From Isoetes taiwanensis (taxonomy: Eukaryota > Streptophyta > Lycopodiopsida > Isoetales > Isoetaceae), in the NCBI GenBank assembly GCA_021234155.1, contig JAJEKV010000262.1, positions 60,001 to 124,000 on the forward strand: DNA of 64,000 bases. Reading direction: 5' to 3'. A program made the translations under genes and the position numbers. This document shows positions 44,040 to 54,680 of this stretch, in pieces. The number at the start of each line of letters is the position of its first letter. Within the stretch, counting starts at the first letter, position 1. The notes beneath the pieces were generated by a model. That model did no database searches. It saw nothing but the letters and a program-made list of their open reading frames with translations, and was not told where the DNA came from.

Positions 44040-45110
44040 TCCATCTCAACACAAGAGCTCTTACACTATACAATGCTAAGCGGTGATTCATTCATCTTCG
44101 GGATCTGTAGTAGTGATCCCACGATATCTCATAGCTCATTCGGGCTCGGGAAGCCAAATCAGATGGATCATTACACTAATTGACGAGAACAACGAATCTC
44201 GGCGCCCAAAGCTTTTCTTCGCGGTAGGGATCAAGAAGAAGATGCTGTCTAGGCAACCAACAAGATCAGTGGCTCATTGAGCACTTGATCGCCTCGATGT
44301 GGTGAACCCGATGATGGCGAAAAATCCATGGGAGAAGAGTGAACTTTAGCCCCGGTGAGAAGCTTTTATAGTGAAGTAGAATGATTGAGGTGAATTATTG
44401 GGCTTGACTTGGCGCCATTATTGCTCGTGTATTAGACCGTTGTATAAATACAAGTATAATACATCTTTCGTATGGATATATGTATCGTACTAATATGCGT
44501 ATGTTTCAAAACATGTTTGCTTGGCTAATTTAGCTATGATTGAATTCAATGGCGACTTGCGAGAATAAGTGGAGGTGAGATAGCACATCGTTACAATATA
44601 CCGGTTAAAGGTGCACGTGATATTACATCCTTAATCGAATGCTATTACATCATTACTTAGTTATTAGGTACCCATGTCATTATTACATTATTAGCGGTGC
44701 GATTCACTCGTCATCAATATCAAAGCTCATTGATGCCATTCAGCTCATAGATCTCGATCGAGGGAAGCCAAGTAAATATGGACTTTAACGCGAGTGAGCT
44801 TCCTGCAAGCACTAGCAGGTCCATCAGCTTTAGATAAGAGCCATGGATCAAGCTTAACGCTATTTCTAGCGCATTCGCCCAGATCGTTGTAGCTCAAGTA
44901 ACACTTGAAAGAGCGGATGTGCTCTGGACGATGCGCCATGGAAGCCATGGAAGATGAATGGCCTCTACCCCCTCGTGAAGCCGTTTTTATAGTGAGGTAA
45001 AATTATTGATGTGAATTATTGGCGTACAATGTATGGCCATTATTGAGCTTATACGAATGTCATGTACACGTACAAGTATAACACAAAATTTGTATGTATA
45101 TGTGTATGTT
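44040..45110 (-). repeat. two related promoter-plus-small-ORF units
   Basis: Two diverged direct copies, about 44,040-44,520 and 44,650-45,110, share AT-rich upstream DNA (GTGAATTATTGG, ACAAGTATAA-T/C-ACA). They also share a minus-strand TATA box with an ATG about 35 bases downstream. The TATA words are at 44,363-44,370 and 44,984-44,991, and the ATGs at 44,329 and 44,948. The ORFs end in related sequence (GTCCATATTTACTTGGCTTC against GATCCATCTGATTTGGCTTC). Confidence 0.55.
44745..44948 (-). CDS. small hypothetical protein, 67 residues
   Basis: Starts at an ATG 36 bases below a TATAAAAA box, which supports the start. Residues include SFKCYLSYNDLGECARNSVK, then ADGPASACRKLTRVKVHIYL and ASLDRDL. 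It is basic with two Cys pairs. The neighbouring paralogous unit has a broken version. No family is recognised. It could be a short gene, the first exon of a longer one, or a chance frame in a repeat; the duplicate gives it modest support. Confidence 0.35.
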   Translation of the reverse strand: MASMAHRPEHIRSFKCYLSYNDLGECARNSVKLDPWLLSKADGPASACRKLTRVKVHIYLASLDRDL

Positions 45111-45597
45111 AATTACCTCATGTTTGTTGGGCTCGAGTACTAGGTGAAAGTATTCGTGCTTTAGCAAATAAGGTGCTCAAAATTCTCAAAATTGCGTGCT
45201 CAAAATTCTCAAAATTGCGTTACTTTATCCAATTAATGAAATCATGCTTGATACGGTTAAGTTAAATGGAGGATATGACTTTTTTTGTCAAGTTACTATT
45301 TTTGTGAATTGTTTGGCTACCTAGTAAAATCTAGTAAAGTGGTTGACTCTCTAGTCAACGAGTTGACTTTTGGTTAACTTTGACACTTTCTCGCCAATCA
45401 ATTGACTTATAGTCAACTCTCTCCATTTTAATACTTTTTAGTCAAGTACTACATGACCAGTCAATCAATTGTAAAATTCTTAAAATCCACCTTCTATTTT
45501 AATGTTTTTTATTCAATCTATCAAACTAATAAGACACTTGGTCAACTAGTTGGCATCCTTGTCAAAATTACGATTTAAGAGTCTAACCTAACTGGAA
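45111..45597. other. no gene; TTGAC/GTCAA-rich stretch
   Basis: From 45,285 to 45,560 the words TTGACT and AGTCAA recur many times in both orientations, including GTTGACTCTCTAGTCAAC. TTGAC is the W-box core bound by WRKY factors, but here it is likely repeat-derived. Confidence 0.45.
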
Positions 45598-45897
45598 CCA
45601 TTTCTCACTCGTAGTTAAGTTAGCTTGAGTTAGCTTAATGCTTAACCAAAAAGTTAGAAGTTAAGTGGACCTTGCTTAGGTCACTTAACTTTTGCACTAG
45701 TTGGTTAAATATTTTTAAATTTGGTTAAAAAAATAACTTAACTTTTTCTAGTGAGAAGGATGCTCCGTTAAGTTAATGAAGCAGGTTAAAATTAAGCTGG
45801 AATTAACTTAATTGATATTAACTTAATTCGATTGGGAAAGCAAGTTCCAGTTATTTGCACAATTTAACTTAACTTAATGGCAAGTGGGAAATGACCC
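45598..45897. mobile_element. MITE, copy 1
   Basis: The left end CCATTTCTCACTCGTAGTTA and right end TTAATGGCAAGTGGGAAATG are imperfect inverted repeats. The interior is rich in TTAACTTAA. No coding capacity in about 300 bases. A GGGTCA/TGACCC terminus is seen on the right; the left terminus is mutated or trimmed at the duplication edge. Confidence 0.6.
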
Positions 45898-46695
45898 TAA
45901 TTAGCCAAAGAAGGGTAAAAAACACTAATGCTAACAGGTAAGCAATGAACTCTCTTGGCATTTCTGCCCTTTACCCGCAGATTAGAAGATATAATCACAA
46001 CTTACTTATTGAAATAAGCTACAAAGGCTAATTATAGAAGAAAGCAATAGAAGCTAATTATAGAAAAATCTGCAGAGATAATACTGGAAAAAGATCTGCT
46101 GAAAAAACTGCAGAGATACTTCTGGAAAAAGATCTGCTGAAAAACACTTGGATCTAAGCCATATTAGAAAAAATCTGCAGAAGCAAACTTAGATCTATGC
46201 TACATTGGAAGGGATCTGCAGGACCAACCTTAGAACCAGATTATATTAGCTAATTTTAGTTGAATAATACATCTATCAGCAACTACATTATTAATAGGAT
46301 GCCCCTTTGTCAATATACTGCCCCATTATTCTTACATTATCAGATTATATCCGGACTTTCTGTGTCAAACCGAGATTTAAGCCCAATAGAATTTGAAGCC
46401 AATATTAGTAGAATAAAGCCCAATACAATTCGATCGAGGCCAATTTTAGCAGATTTAAGCAGAACTAAGCCTAATGCAATTTAAGGCCAACTTTAGCAGA
46501 ATTACATTAGAATTTAGCAAAAGAACCAAGGAAGGGAACCTGATTCGGTTGTACATCCTCATTATCAGTATCTTCACCACTATCAGTGTCAGCAACCATC
46601 TCCACAATGCTGCAGGAGGTATCTGGAGCCTTGGGGACATCATGAATTTTAGGGACATTCTCACAAGCATTCAGGCTTGGGAGAAAGTTCATGAT

Positions 46696-46995
46696 CCATT
46701 TCTCACTCGTAGTTAAGTTAGCTTGAGTTAGCTTAATGCTTAACCAAAAAGTTAGAAGTTAAGTGGACCTTGCTTAGGTCACTTAACTTTTGCACTAGTT
46801 GGTTAAATATTTTTAAATTTGGTTAAAAAAATAACTTAACTTTTTCTAGTGAGAATGATGCTCTGTTAAGTTAATGAACAGTTAAAAATTAACTGGAATT
46901 AACTTAATTGATATTAACTTAAGGGTCAGTGGGAAAGCAAGTTCCAGTTATTTGCACAATTTAACTTAACTTAATGGCAAGTGGGAAATGACCCT
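46696..46995. mobile_element. MITE, copy 2 (by tandem duplication)
   Basis: Copy of the MITE at 45,598 with an indel near 46,880-46,930. Its left end is fused directly to the SAP-like coding frame at 46,695, so it arrived by the tandem duplication and not by an independent transposition. Confidence 0.65.
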
Positions 46996-47603
46996 AATTA
47001 GCCAAAGAAGGGTAAAAAACACTAATGCTAACAGGTAAGCAATGAACTCTCTTGGCATTTCTGCCCTTTACCCGCAGATTAGAAGATATAATCACAACTT
47101 ACTTATTGAAATAAGCTACAAAGGCTAATTATAGAAGAAAGCAATAGAAGCTAATTATAGAAAAATCTGCAGAGATAATACTGGAAAAAGATCTGCTGAA
47201 AAAACTGCAGAGATACTTCTGGAAAAAGATCTGCTGAAAAACACTTGGATCTAAGCCATATTAGAAAAAATCTGCAGAAGCAAACTTAGATCTATGCTAC
47301 ATTGAAAGGGATCTGCAGGACCAACCTTAGAACCAGATTATATTAGCTAATTTTAGTTGAATAATACATCTATCAGCAACTACATTATTAATAGGATGCC
47401 CCTTTGTCAATATACTGCCCCATTATTCTTACATTATCAGATTATATCCGGACTTTCTGTGTCAAACCGAGATTTAAGCCCAATAGAATTTGAAGCCAAT
47501 ATTAGTAGAATAAAGCCCAATACAATTCGATCGAGGCCAATTTTAGCAGATTTAAGCAGAACTAAGCCTAATGCAATTTAAGGCCAACTTTAGCAGAATT
47601 ACA

Positions 47604-47972
47604 TTAGAATTTAGCAAAAGAACCAAGGAAGGGAACCTGATTCGGTTGTACATCCTCATTATCAGTATCTTCACCACTATCAGTGTCAGCAACCATCTCC
47701 ACAATGCTGCAGGAGGTATCTGGAGCCTTGGGGACATCATGAATTTTAGGGACATTCTCACAAGCATTCAGGCTTGGGAGAAAGTTCATGATACCAGGAT
47801 CATTCTTGGCCTTATTTGGATCAAGGCCATTCAATCTACATAACTCAATCAACTGTGCTTTGGTAGGTTGAGCACTGTCATGCTCAATTCCATTTCTCCT
47901 AAGGAATTCAATGAGCTTGGGTCGTGTCTGCCCTTTATTACTATTGCCCTCAAGGCGTCCTGCTTTACTCAT
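47604..47972 (-). CDS. SAP-like domain protein, 5' exon
   Basis: The frame starts MSKAGRLEGNSNKGQTRPKL and has RPKLIEFLRRNGIEHDSAQP, then TKAQLIELCRLNGLDPNKAK. This is two helices with the L-x-x-x-L-R-x-x-G-I spacing of a SAP/HeH DNA-binding motif. The C-terminal part is acidic (VADTDSGEDTDNEDVQ). A donor-like CAG|GTTCCC follows DVQPNQ, so it may be a first exon. The downstream half is duplicated in the tandem unit. No catalytic domain is visible, and it could be part of a transposon protein. The frame is intact. Confidence 0.4.
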   Translation of the reverse strand: MSKAGRLEGNSNKGQTRPKLIEFLRRNGIEHDSAQPTKAQLIELCRLNGLDPNKAKNDPGIMNFLPSLNACENVPKIHDVPKAPDTSCSIVEMVADTDSGEDTDNEDVQPNQVPFLGSFAKF

Positions 47973-47992
47973 GTGTCCAATACTTTCACATA

Positions 47993-49945
47993 AGGTTATC
48001 CTGTATTTATATCTCAGAGTTTCGAGATTATTAAGTCATAATCAGAAGCTAATCAATAAAATAAACTAGATTGGGGGGTGTACCAATAGTGGATCAAGTC
48101 AATATTTCTTTTAAAAAAACCGGAGATGCTATTTTTTTTTTTTGCCAAAAACAAGTATGTGCCATAAAGGATTGTATGTTAGGCTATATTAGAAACTTTT
48201 TTCAAAATTAAGGGAATTGCAATGGCCAAATTCTGAGATAAACTTGTACGCCTAAAATGTGCAGATGATCACTAAAAACTCCATTTGTTGACCATGTGAA
48301 AAATGCATTTTGATCCAAATAGAGAATTGTGGGATATCAAATTATATTAAAACAATAACCACGGTTAGGATTAAAATTGTGCACTATGCAAATTATCTGA
48401 TTTTGAACAAGAGTTAACGCTCTCTTATGGCTTGCAACTTTTGCAGCTTCTTTCCAACTATGGGCAAAGCATCAAATATATTGGCAAAAAGCAAAAGCTA
48501 TGAATCCAAGTAGTAATTTGAACTCCAAAATCCCAATTTAGATATGGAACCTATCATCTTCCATGAATAACATACCTTCAAATTGAAGCAATCAGTCGTA
48601 CGAAATCTATGAAGCACAACAAATCAGAACACATGCTCAAGCCAAAATTTAAACAAAGAATCATGCAATTGAGACAATGAAAGAGGCATAATAAAAAGTT
48701 ACGCGCAACATTTGCATGTTGATCTCCACATGTTCGACATGCATTTAGAACAACTGCATGCATACATTTTAGTATGATACTAACAAAAGCTTAAAAGCTT
48801 TATCATTCATTTTCATCTCAAGAAGTAACACGTGGATTATGGCCCTTGAATTTACCCAAATGAACTTGCATTGCAAGGTAATTATCTTATTATCCCATAA
48901 ATAACTTTTTTTTTTTGTTTTAAGGACATCATGATCCACTGAGTAGGACCACCAGGCTATGCATAAGTCAACACCCCAAATAAATCTCAAAGATCATCTG
49001 TTGGATGGCAGGAGCAAGTAAGAACAATGATAGGCCTTAGCATTCTATCTTGAGCTTCTTGGAGGGTAGCAGCAGCAGGAATATCCAAGCCCCTAAACAC
49101 ACAATCTTCTATGGGATAATTATCTGATTGAATCTACCCAAAGGTGAATATGCACTCTGAGTTACCTTGGGTTACTATAAAATTACCCTCTTTTAAACAC
49201 GATCGGGAAGAGCCAGCAAGTAGCATGCATAAAAAGTAAAGAAAGAAAAAGAAACATGAAATGTAACTCCGATTTCTTACATTGTAAGGTTCTTTTGAAC
49301 TATTCATTAAGCACAATAACATGTAGATATGTTATTAAATTCGGTGTTATTCATGGAATAAAAAATTTGATGCACCTACCAGAAATGGACGATAAGGACA
49401 AATGACTTGTAGGTTCTTATGCGTCATGGTTGTATATAGATAACGTGCCTTTACGCGGCAAGATAACTTGCCTTTACGCGGCAAGAGCTACAAGGTATAA
49501 AATGCTTCTTGGCAAAAATTACGATTACAAGGCATATAGTTGTCCATGTCAACAATTATGACATGTAAATTTTGTACTTTTTCTCTGATTAATAAATTTT
49601 TTGCCTTTCGTCCTTCAAAAAAAAAAAAATGGCAACAATTATAATAATAGAAGAAAATGAAGGATGTGCTCGCATGATAAGGTATTACCATCCGTATTAT
49701 ATGTATATATGCTTACGAGACGAGATAACAATAATGGATTATTATGCTCTTTACTCCTCTAATATTCACTTGCAACTAATGAATGGTTACCAAGTCCACT
49801 ATATAACGTCTGTCTCTTAAGATGCCTGGCTCCTTATCATAGTTGACTAATAGTGTGCTTATGAATAGATAGAGAGCACGTTCATAGAATCTAATCATAC
49901 TGGGGCTTTAAAGGCCAGTGTTCGCAACAAGGATATTGTGAAACG
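47993..49945. other. no recognisable gene
   Basis: AT-rich. A 25-bp tandem repeat, CTTGCC/GTGCC-TTTACGCGGCAAG, lies near 49,446-49,488. A run of A at about 49,617 could mark a degraded retroposon end. Nothing else is supportable. Confidence 0.5.
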
Positions 49946-50467
49946 ATGAAGGCGGCATTGGTATGGTAGATAATGATAATGGTATGGGCGATGTATGTCA
50001 ATGCATTAAATCACAAGGTAACAAATATGGTGTTTTACATCCACACCAAGGTTTCCCCTGGAAATCAGACGGTCATAGTTGCAGCAGGCCAGAACGGCGA
50101 CACAGTGACTGTCCAATTTGGCACAGTGTCAGTGGGCGATTTGCTATTAACTGAGCAACAATCTAACACTTCCAAGGCAGTAGGAAGGCTGAAAATAATG
50201 GTGTTAAATGCCGATTCTACATATGTTGGCTATCCCCATGCTCATGAAGTTATGACCGCAGTTATAGAGACTGACCAATACAATGGCACCTTCGCGATCA
50301 ACGGCCGAGATGTTGCCGATGGTTATGAGCTGGCCGTTGTGGGGGGAAGAGGAGATTTTCGGGGCGTAAAAGGCTGGGCAAATTTCACCCATGTTGAAGT
50401 TCATCGTCCTGATTCTACCACTTATGTCAATGCTACTCTTATTCATTCACCTTTCTTTCTACACTAG
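49946..50467 (+). CDS. dirigent-domain protein, with stop in the signal peptide
   Basis: Dirigent proteins are secreted beta-barrel proteins that steer radical coupling in lignan and related pathways. The mature part reads MVFYIHTKVSPGNQTVIVAA, then FGTVSVGDLLLTEQQSNTSK, AVGRLKIMVL, IETDQYNGTFAINGRDVADG and YELAVVGGRGDFRGVKGWAN. These are the usual dirigent landmarks (FGT, DxxLT, VGR, YNGT, AVVGGxGxFRxxxG) in one exon, as is typical. The upstream in-frame ATG at 49,946 begins MKAALVW, then TAG at 49,967, then IMIMVWAMYVNA. This is one hydrophobic signal peptide split by the stop. Translation from 49,973 would leave a short signal of about 11 residues. A poly(A) signal follows at 50,504. The body is intact, so loss, if real, is recent. 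Confidence 0.85.
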
Positions 50468-50503
50468 CAACAACACCTGTGTTTTCTAAAGCAAAAATAT
50501 TGT

Positions 50504-50509
50504 AATAAA
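50504..50509 (+). terminator. candidate poly(A) signal of the dirigent gene
   Basis: AATAAA lies about 37 bases after the stop codon, followed by a T-rich, TGTGT-containing stretch. Confidence 0.5.
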
Positions 50510-52081
50510 TAATTGTGTGTCCAAATATCTAATAGTGCTCTGCCATATGATATGGCCCCTTGGTGGAGATTCTCCAGGCTAGGAAAAAAAATTGCATATC
50601 TTTGTTCTTTGTTTGTTTCTAATATTAGGCTTTTTTTGTATATAAAATGCCTAAAATAAATAATATCTCCATTGGATTTTCACCTACGTGATGTAATTCG
50701 CTTAAATATGACAATATTAATCAATTTTTGATAGATTACTGTGACATAGAAGCTGTCGTCCTTTTCTACTTCCAATCTATCAAAGAAGAAGAAAAGAAAA
50801 GCAATTCTTACATCTTCTTGTACCAATTAGTCAATGAGATGCACACACCATCCCAATGTTGATCAACACCATTTAGTACATTGTCCCAAATCTTATAGTA
50901 TTTTGCAAACCTTGTTATACAGTATATCAAAACTTGTACAAGCATACCCCACAAACGAGGATCACTATCTACGGCCTAGATCGAGGAATAAAGAGCAAAT
51001 ATGCCCATCCAATAGCTCCTCTCGATGCCCGGAGTCACCCCCCGTGTGAATATGCACCCAAACCAAAGGGGGTTCCAAGGTGGTTTTAATTTAAAGTGTT
51101 GGATGTAATAGTTTGTATTAATTAATATTAATGGTGGTTATATTAAAAAAAAAAATGGGCCCTTCCGGCCCTAACAGAAGCAAACATAAGTAAAACTTTA
51201 AGGGAGTATAAAAGGGGTTTGGAAAGGATATTTGAGATAAATGGGTAGGTAAACTTTAAGGGAGTATAAAAAGGGCCCTGGGAAGAGTATTTGAGACGAA
51301 CAGGTAGTTTGCCTTAGGAAAGGTATTGCAAAGAAAAAAAAAAGAGAAGGAGAGATGGATTAAAAACACTCCGACTTTTTTCTAGTAAAACTGTGAGGAA
51401 AGCATCCTTGCACCATCTAAATGCATCATTAGAAAGGTAATATTTCTAAAAGGTCCCACTGAATATAACCCAAATTATCCAAATTTACCATGCTCTATGC
51501 ATATATATCCCCTTGCAGAGCCCAATTTTTAAACACTATATAAAACTAGCAAGTATGCAATGTTACAGGATTGAAACTTTAAACACTGTGCTTTGAATTG
51601 AAAATAACCATAATGCAAGGACATGCATATTTCTAAACATAAGAAACATACAAGAACGAAGTTTAAGTCATATTGAACAAGTAGCTCAAGTAGCTCGTTT
51701 ATTACAGTAGCAATAAACAACAATGATAATTTATTGCACTAATTTAAATACCAACAAGAAAAAAGAACTAATGTCAAATGTGAAGGTAAGCGTCGTGTCT
51801 TCTTCTGACTATTTGCATGCATGCCAGAAATAGATGGCCGTTGTTTGCCTTTGTGCAGCAATAACTTCATCCAAATGAACCTGCAAATGGATTAAAGTAT
51901 CAGGTATTCTTGTGGCCAATAATATTCTTTGATGAAGCAGTAAGAACGCGAATAAGTATATGGACTGTTGACAGTCATGATGACACCGTATTCATCTACT
52001 CCTTATTTGCATGCCGGGTTTGAAGGACGAGCTCTGATTAATCTGAATGGTTATGGATAGCCACTGCAAGAATTGTAGTTA
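50510..52081. other. no recognisable gene
   Basis: AT-rich intergenic sequence. It holds the duplicated TATA-containing repeat at 51,190-51,307 and an A-run near 51,145. No coding signal. Confidence 0.45.
51190..51307 (+). repeat. 59-bp tandem repeat, each with a TATA box
   Basis: Two units, 51,190-51,248 and 51,249-51,307, contain CTTTAAGGGAGTATAAAA followed by GGG and TATTTGAGA. TATAAAA in GAGTATAAAAGGG is a strong core-promoter word. No gene is seen downstream, so it may be a relic of a transposon LTR or promoter. Confidence 0.7.
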
Positions 52082-52264
52082 TTATCTAGAGACATGAATA
52101 AGTAGTGCTGCAAAATCCTTAACTGTTGTGCGAACGACATTGATGCCACAGTCATCACTTGCATTGAGTTCAAGAACTCTTATTTTATAAAGCTGAGCCC
52201 TGAGTGGAGCAAGTGGATTTTTTTGAGCATAGTCAAGATTAAGAAAAGAAATTCCTTTCTCCAA
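52082..52264 (-). pseudogene. replication factor C small-subunit fragment
   Basis: The clamp loader RFC opens PCNA rings. The frame holds LYKIRVLELNASDDCGINVV then RTTVKDFAAL. This is the LxLNASDDRGIxVVRxxIKxFA motif (Walker B-adjacent region) of RFC2/RFC4-type subunits, with Arg changed to Cys after ASDD. The upstream Walker A region is not recognisable, and after FAAL the frame ends in unrelated residues and a stop. It is an exon fragment, probably moved here by a transposon. Confidence 0.75.
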
Positions 52265-53188
52265 ACTTTTCCAATCTCTTACTCTAAATATGCCTATTGC
52301 TAGTTATTTTTAGGCATTCTATGTAGAAATAGATATGTCTAATATTGGAGAGGACTTAATCAAGTGTTGTCCATATCGTTTTAGCCGTACAGATAGGTGA
52401 GTGATTCAAAAGGGGTTCTTTTCTTAGGTTGAGCTATACGTGTATTCTTGTCTAGGAAGTTTTTTTACGTGATTCTAGTACGTTATGTGGCTGAAAATGG
52501 GGGTTTTGGCAAATTTTAAAGGCGTATACAAAGACGTTTTTATCAACCCTTTCACTCATATGATGAATATCTAGCACAATAACAGGGGGTTTCCTTTGAG
52601 TTTTTTGTACGTTTTTTAATATGGTTTTGCTATGATTTGGTTAATGTATTCGTTTAACTGTACTAAATAGTATTTCTAGAGTGCAACTTTTTTTGGCCGT
52701 TGATTTAAAAAGGGAAGGAGAGATCATATCCTTGGGTGTGTTTTCCTGTTGCTTCACTTTGTATTTAAATTAAGAAACTATTTTATTTTCATTGACATGA
52801 GAATGCACTGCTTGAGGCCCTTCAGTTTAGGGTTTCGTGACTTTGGGCTTTTCTATTCCAAGTGGGGCATTCGATCAAAGGGATCCACGAAAACAAACAT
52901 CGAGCTGGAGCAAACAGAATACCAATGATTCAGTCTTCTTTTGCCATGATTTTTGCAGTAGCCTCTTCCTGCGGTTTTTTGGTGGAGCAACAGGATCTAT
53001 GGCTTCCAAGAGGGCTTCTTTCACATGGTGTCGGAAGAATGCATGAAAGCTTCTAAATGGTAGTTTCTGTTACCTAACAAGCTATGGCTAAACTTAGTAT
53101 AGCATTTTTCTGTTTCTAGATTGGATATCATGATACAAACGTCTCATAGTAAGTTCTCTAAGTTGGAATGTTCTTCTTTTTGTTGCAG
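52265..53188. other. no supportable gene
   Basis: AT-rich to 52,800. Then a more balanced stretch, 52,830-53,050, has the open frame TLGFSIPSGAFDQRDPRKQT, which could be a captured exon. I do not recognise it. Confidence 0.35.
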
Positions 53189-53245
53189 TCAGATTTGCAG
53201 CGATTTGCAAGGATTAGAGCTATGGTAACAGAAAGCCAAATTAAG
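53189..53245 (+). other. candidate 57-bp exon
   Basis: Flanked by TTTTGTTGCAG and AAG|GTACTTCT. Open frame SDLQRFARIRAMVTESQIK, a multiple of three in length. No family is recognised. Confidence 0.3.
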
Positions 53246-53818
53246 GTACTTCTGATCGATGCCTTACTGTGGCTATTCTAAATGCACATGAATTTGTCCC
53301 ATGGTATATATACAAAATGATAGAGAAGCTCTGCCATTTTCTATTTGGGCATTTCTTGTTTTTGGGTTTCCAGATGGTTCCCCGACTCCAAAAAATGATC
53401 TGCAGGCACTAGCTAGATTAGGATCATTCATTAGTCGGTGCCAATCTTTTTCTTGAAATGGGCTAATCTGATCTTTACAAGGAGCAATGCAAGAAAACTT
53501 ACCCATGAATCATAATCTTTTTGCTGTAAATTTGTACTGCCCTGCTTCTTTTTATATATTCTTCAATCCCAATAAGCCTCGCAAGTTTTTATAAGGCCTG
53601 AGGGTTTGAAGAAACAAGCAATGGAAGCTGTGCATTATTTGGTAGGGCTGTTTATGATTATCATGCTGCAATGTGGTGCTTTGAATCGAGATGGGCAGGC
53701 TTTGATTTCTGTGAAACAGGCTATGGTGGATGAAATGGGGCATTTGAATGAGTGGGTCCAAACTGATTCCACGCCCTGTGGTTGGATAGGAGTGCAATGC
53801 GATTTTTCTTCTGAGATG

Positions 53819-53906
53819 AAGGGGTTAAACCCCCTTTCATGGCAAATAAACGGCGGGCTCGCCCGTTTATTTGCCATGATGGCCGAGAAAGAGGGTTTAA
53901 CCCCTT
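53819..53906. repeat. foldback inside the LRR gene
   Basis: Left arm AAGGGGTTAAACCCCCTTTC then ATGGCAAATAAACGG pairs with the right arm. The right arm contains the same words in reverse, with a 9-base extra segment. A CGGGCTCGCCCG loop joins them. Confidence 0.85.
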
Positions 53907-54278
53907 TAACCGGGAGTTCCGAGGAGATTTTGCAGGCAGGACAGGAAAAATTGGCGCTGGAGGAGAGATCTGAAAGCCCAACAGAGCAGATTTTTAGAAT
54001 GAGTGCAGCTCCCGCGCTTTCTGCATCTTCATATGGGCGCTCTGTGCATCTTCATATGCTCAAAATTCGCAGACCTTTTTGCAACAATCAGACAGTGTAA
54101 ACTGCCAGAGCTTGGCTATGGAGGTTCAGCCGGAGTGCCAAGAAGCGAGGATTCCATGGAGTCCGAGCTCCCGAAGCCGATGTAGCAGCACAAGCTTGGC
54201 TTTTGAAGAAGCTCTGAGTTTCGTCCGACCTCCAGCTTTGGGATTCTTCAAAGCTTACCAATCCAACCCTAACAACAA

Positions 54279-54348
54279 CCAGCCTGTTTATCATGATAAA
54301 CAGGCCAGTAACCAAGTTACTGCCTGTTTATCATGATAAACAGGCTGG
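54279..54348. repeat. 70-bp nested palindrome
   Basis: The whole 70 bases read the same on both strands apart from one extra C. The centre is CAGTAAC-CAA-GTTACTG (54,306-54,322). Each arm is itself a perfect 22-base palindrome centred on TCATGA and starting CCTGTTTATC. Confidence 0.95.
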
Positions 54349-54680
54349 GGTCTCACATTATGCCTAATAACGGAACTGCATCTAACGGCCAGGATCAAAA
54401 TATCCGAGGAACTGCCGGTTAAGGTGATTTCTTTAGACCTATCAGATATGAATCTAACAGGAACCCTATCTCCAGCTATTGGGGCTCTTGCTTTCCTTGT
54501 GAATCTGTCTTTAGACCTCAACAATCTAACAGGAAGCTTGCCTCCGGAGCTTGGAGCTCTTCAGCCTGGATGATTGCTGCTAACATTTCAGCCTCCGGAG
54601 CTTGGATGATTCCTGCTAACATTTCATGCCTCAAGCTGCTGGAAAATCTTGATGCATACAACAATAATGATATTTATGCA

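Larger units (their letters stand above)
45598..47792 (+). repeat. 1.1-kb tandem duplication
   Basis: Unit 1 (45,598-46,695) and unit 2 (46,696-47,792) are nearly identical, differing mainly by a few bases and small indels in the MITE part. Each unit starts CCATTTCTCACTCGTAGTTA, the edge of a MITE, and ends GAGAAAGTTCATGAT inside the coding frame of the SAP-like gene. Unit 1 therefore carries only the 3' part of that gene. Confidence 0.95.
53621..54680 (+). pseudogene. LRR receptor-kinase N-terminus, broken by insertion
   Basis: Plant LRR receptor kinases sense peptides and other ligands at the cell surface. The start MEAVHYLVGLFMIIMLQCGA is a signal peptide. It is followed by the LRRNT_2 cap: LNRDGQALISVKQAMVDEMG, then WVQTDSTPCGWIGVQCD. 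The frame is then lost in palindromic inserted DNA (about 53,815-54,410). It resumes at 54,420 with KVISLDLSDMNLTGTLSPAI, then NLSLDLNNLTGSLPPELGAL. A duplicated scrap, PPELGAWMI, and IPANISCLKLLENLDAYNN follow before it ends near 54,680. No further repeats, transmembrane segment or kinase are present. The left and right parts join at the position where the cap normally runs into the first repeat. Confidence 0.85.

Noticed and set aside
46260-47581. Identical 74-residue ORFs at 46,260 and 47,357 as a gene family
   Set aside because: They are the same non-coding sequence copied by the 1.1-kb tandem duplication.
53635-53981. Minus-strand ORFs in the LRR receptor start
   Set aside because: Antisense to the signal peptide and LRR cap; the inverted repeat makes extra open frames.
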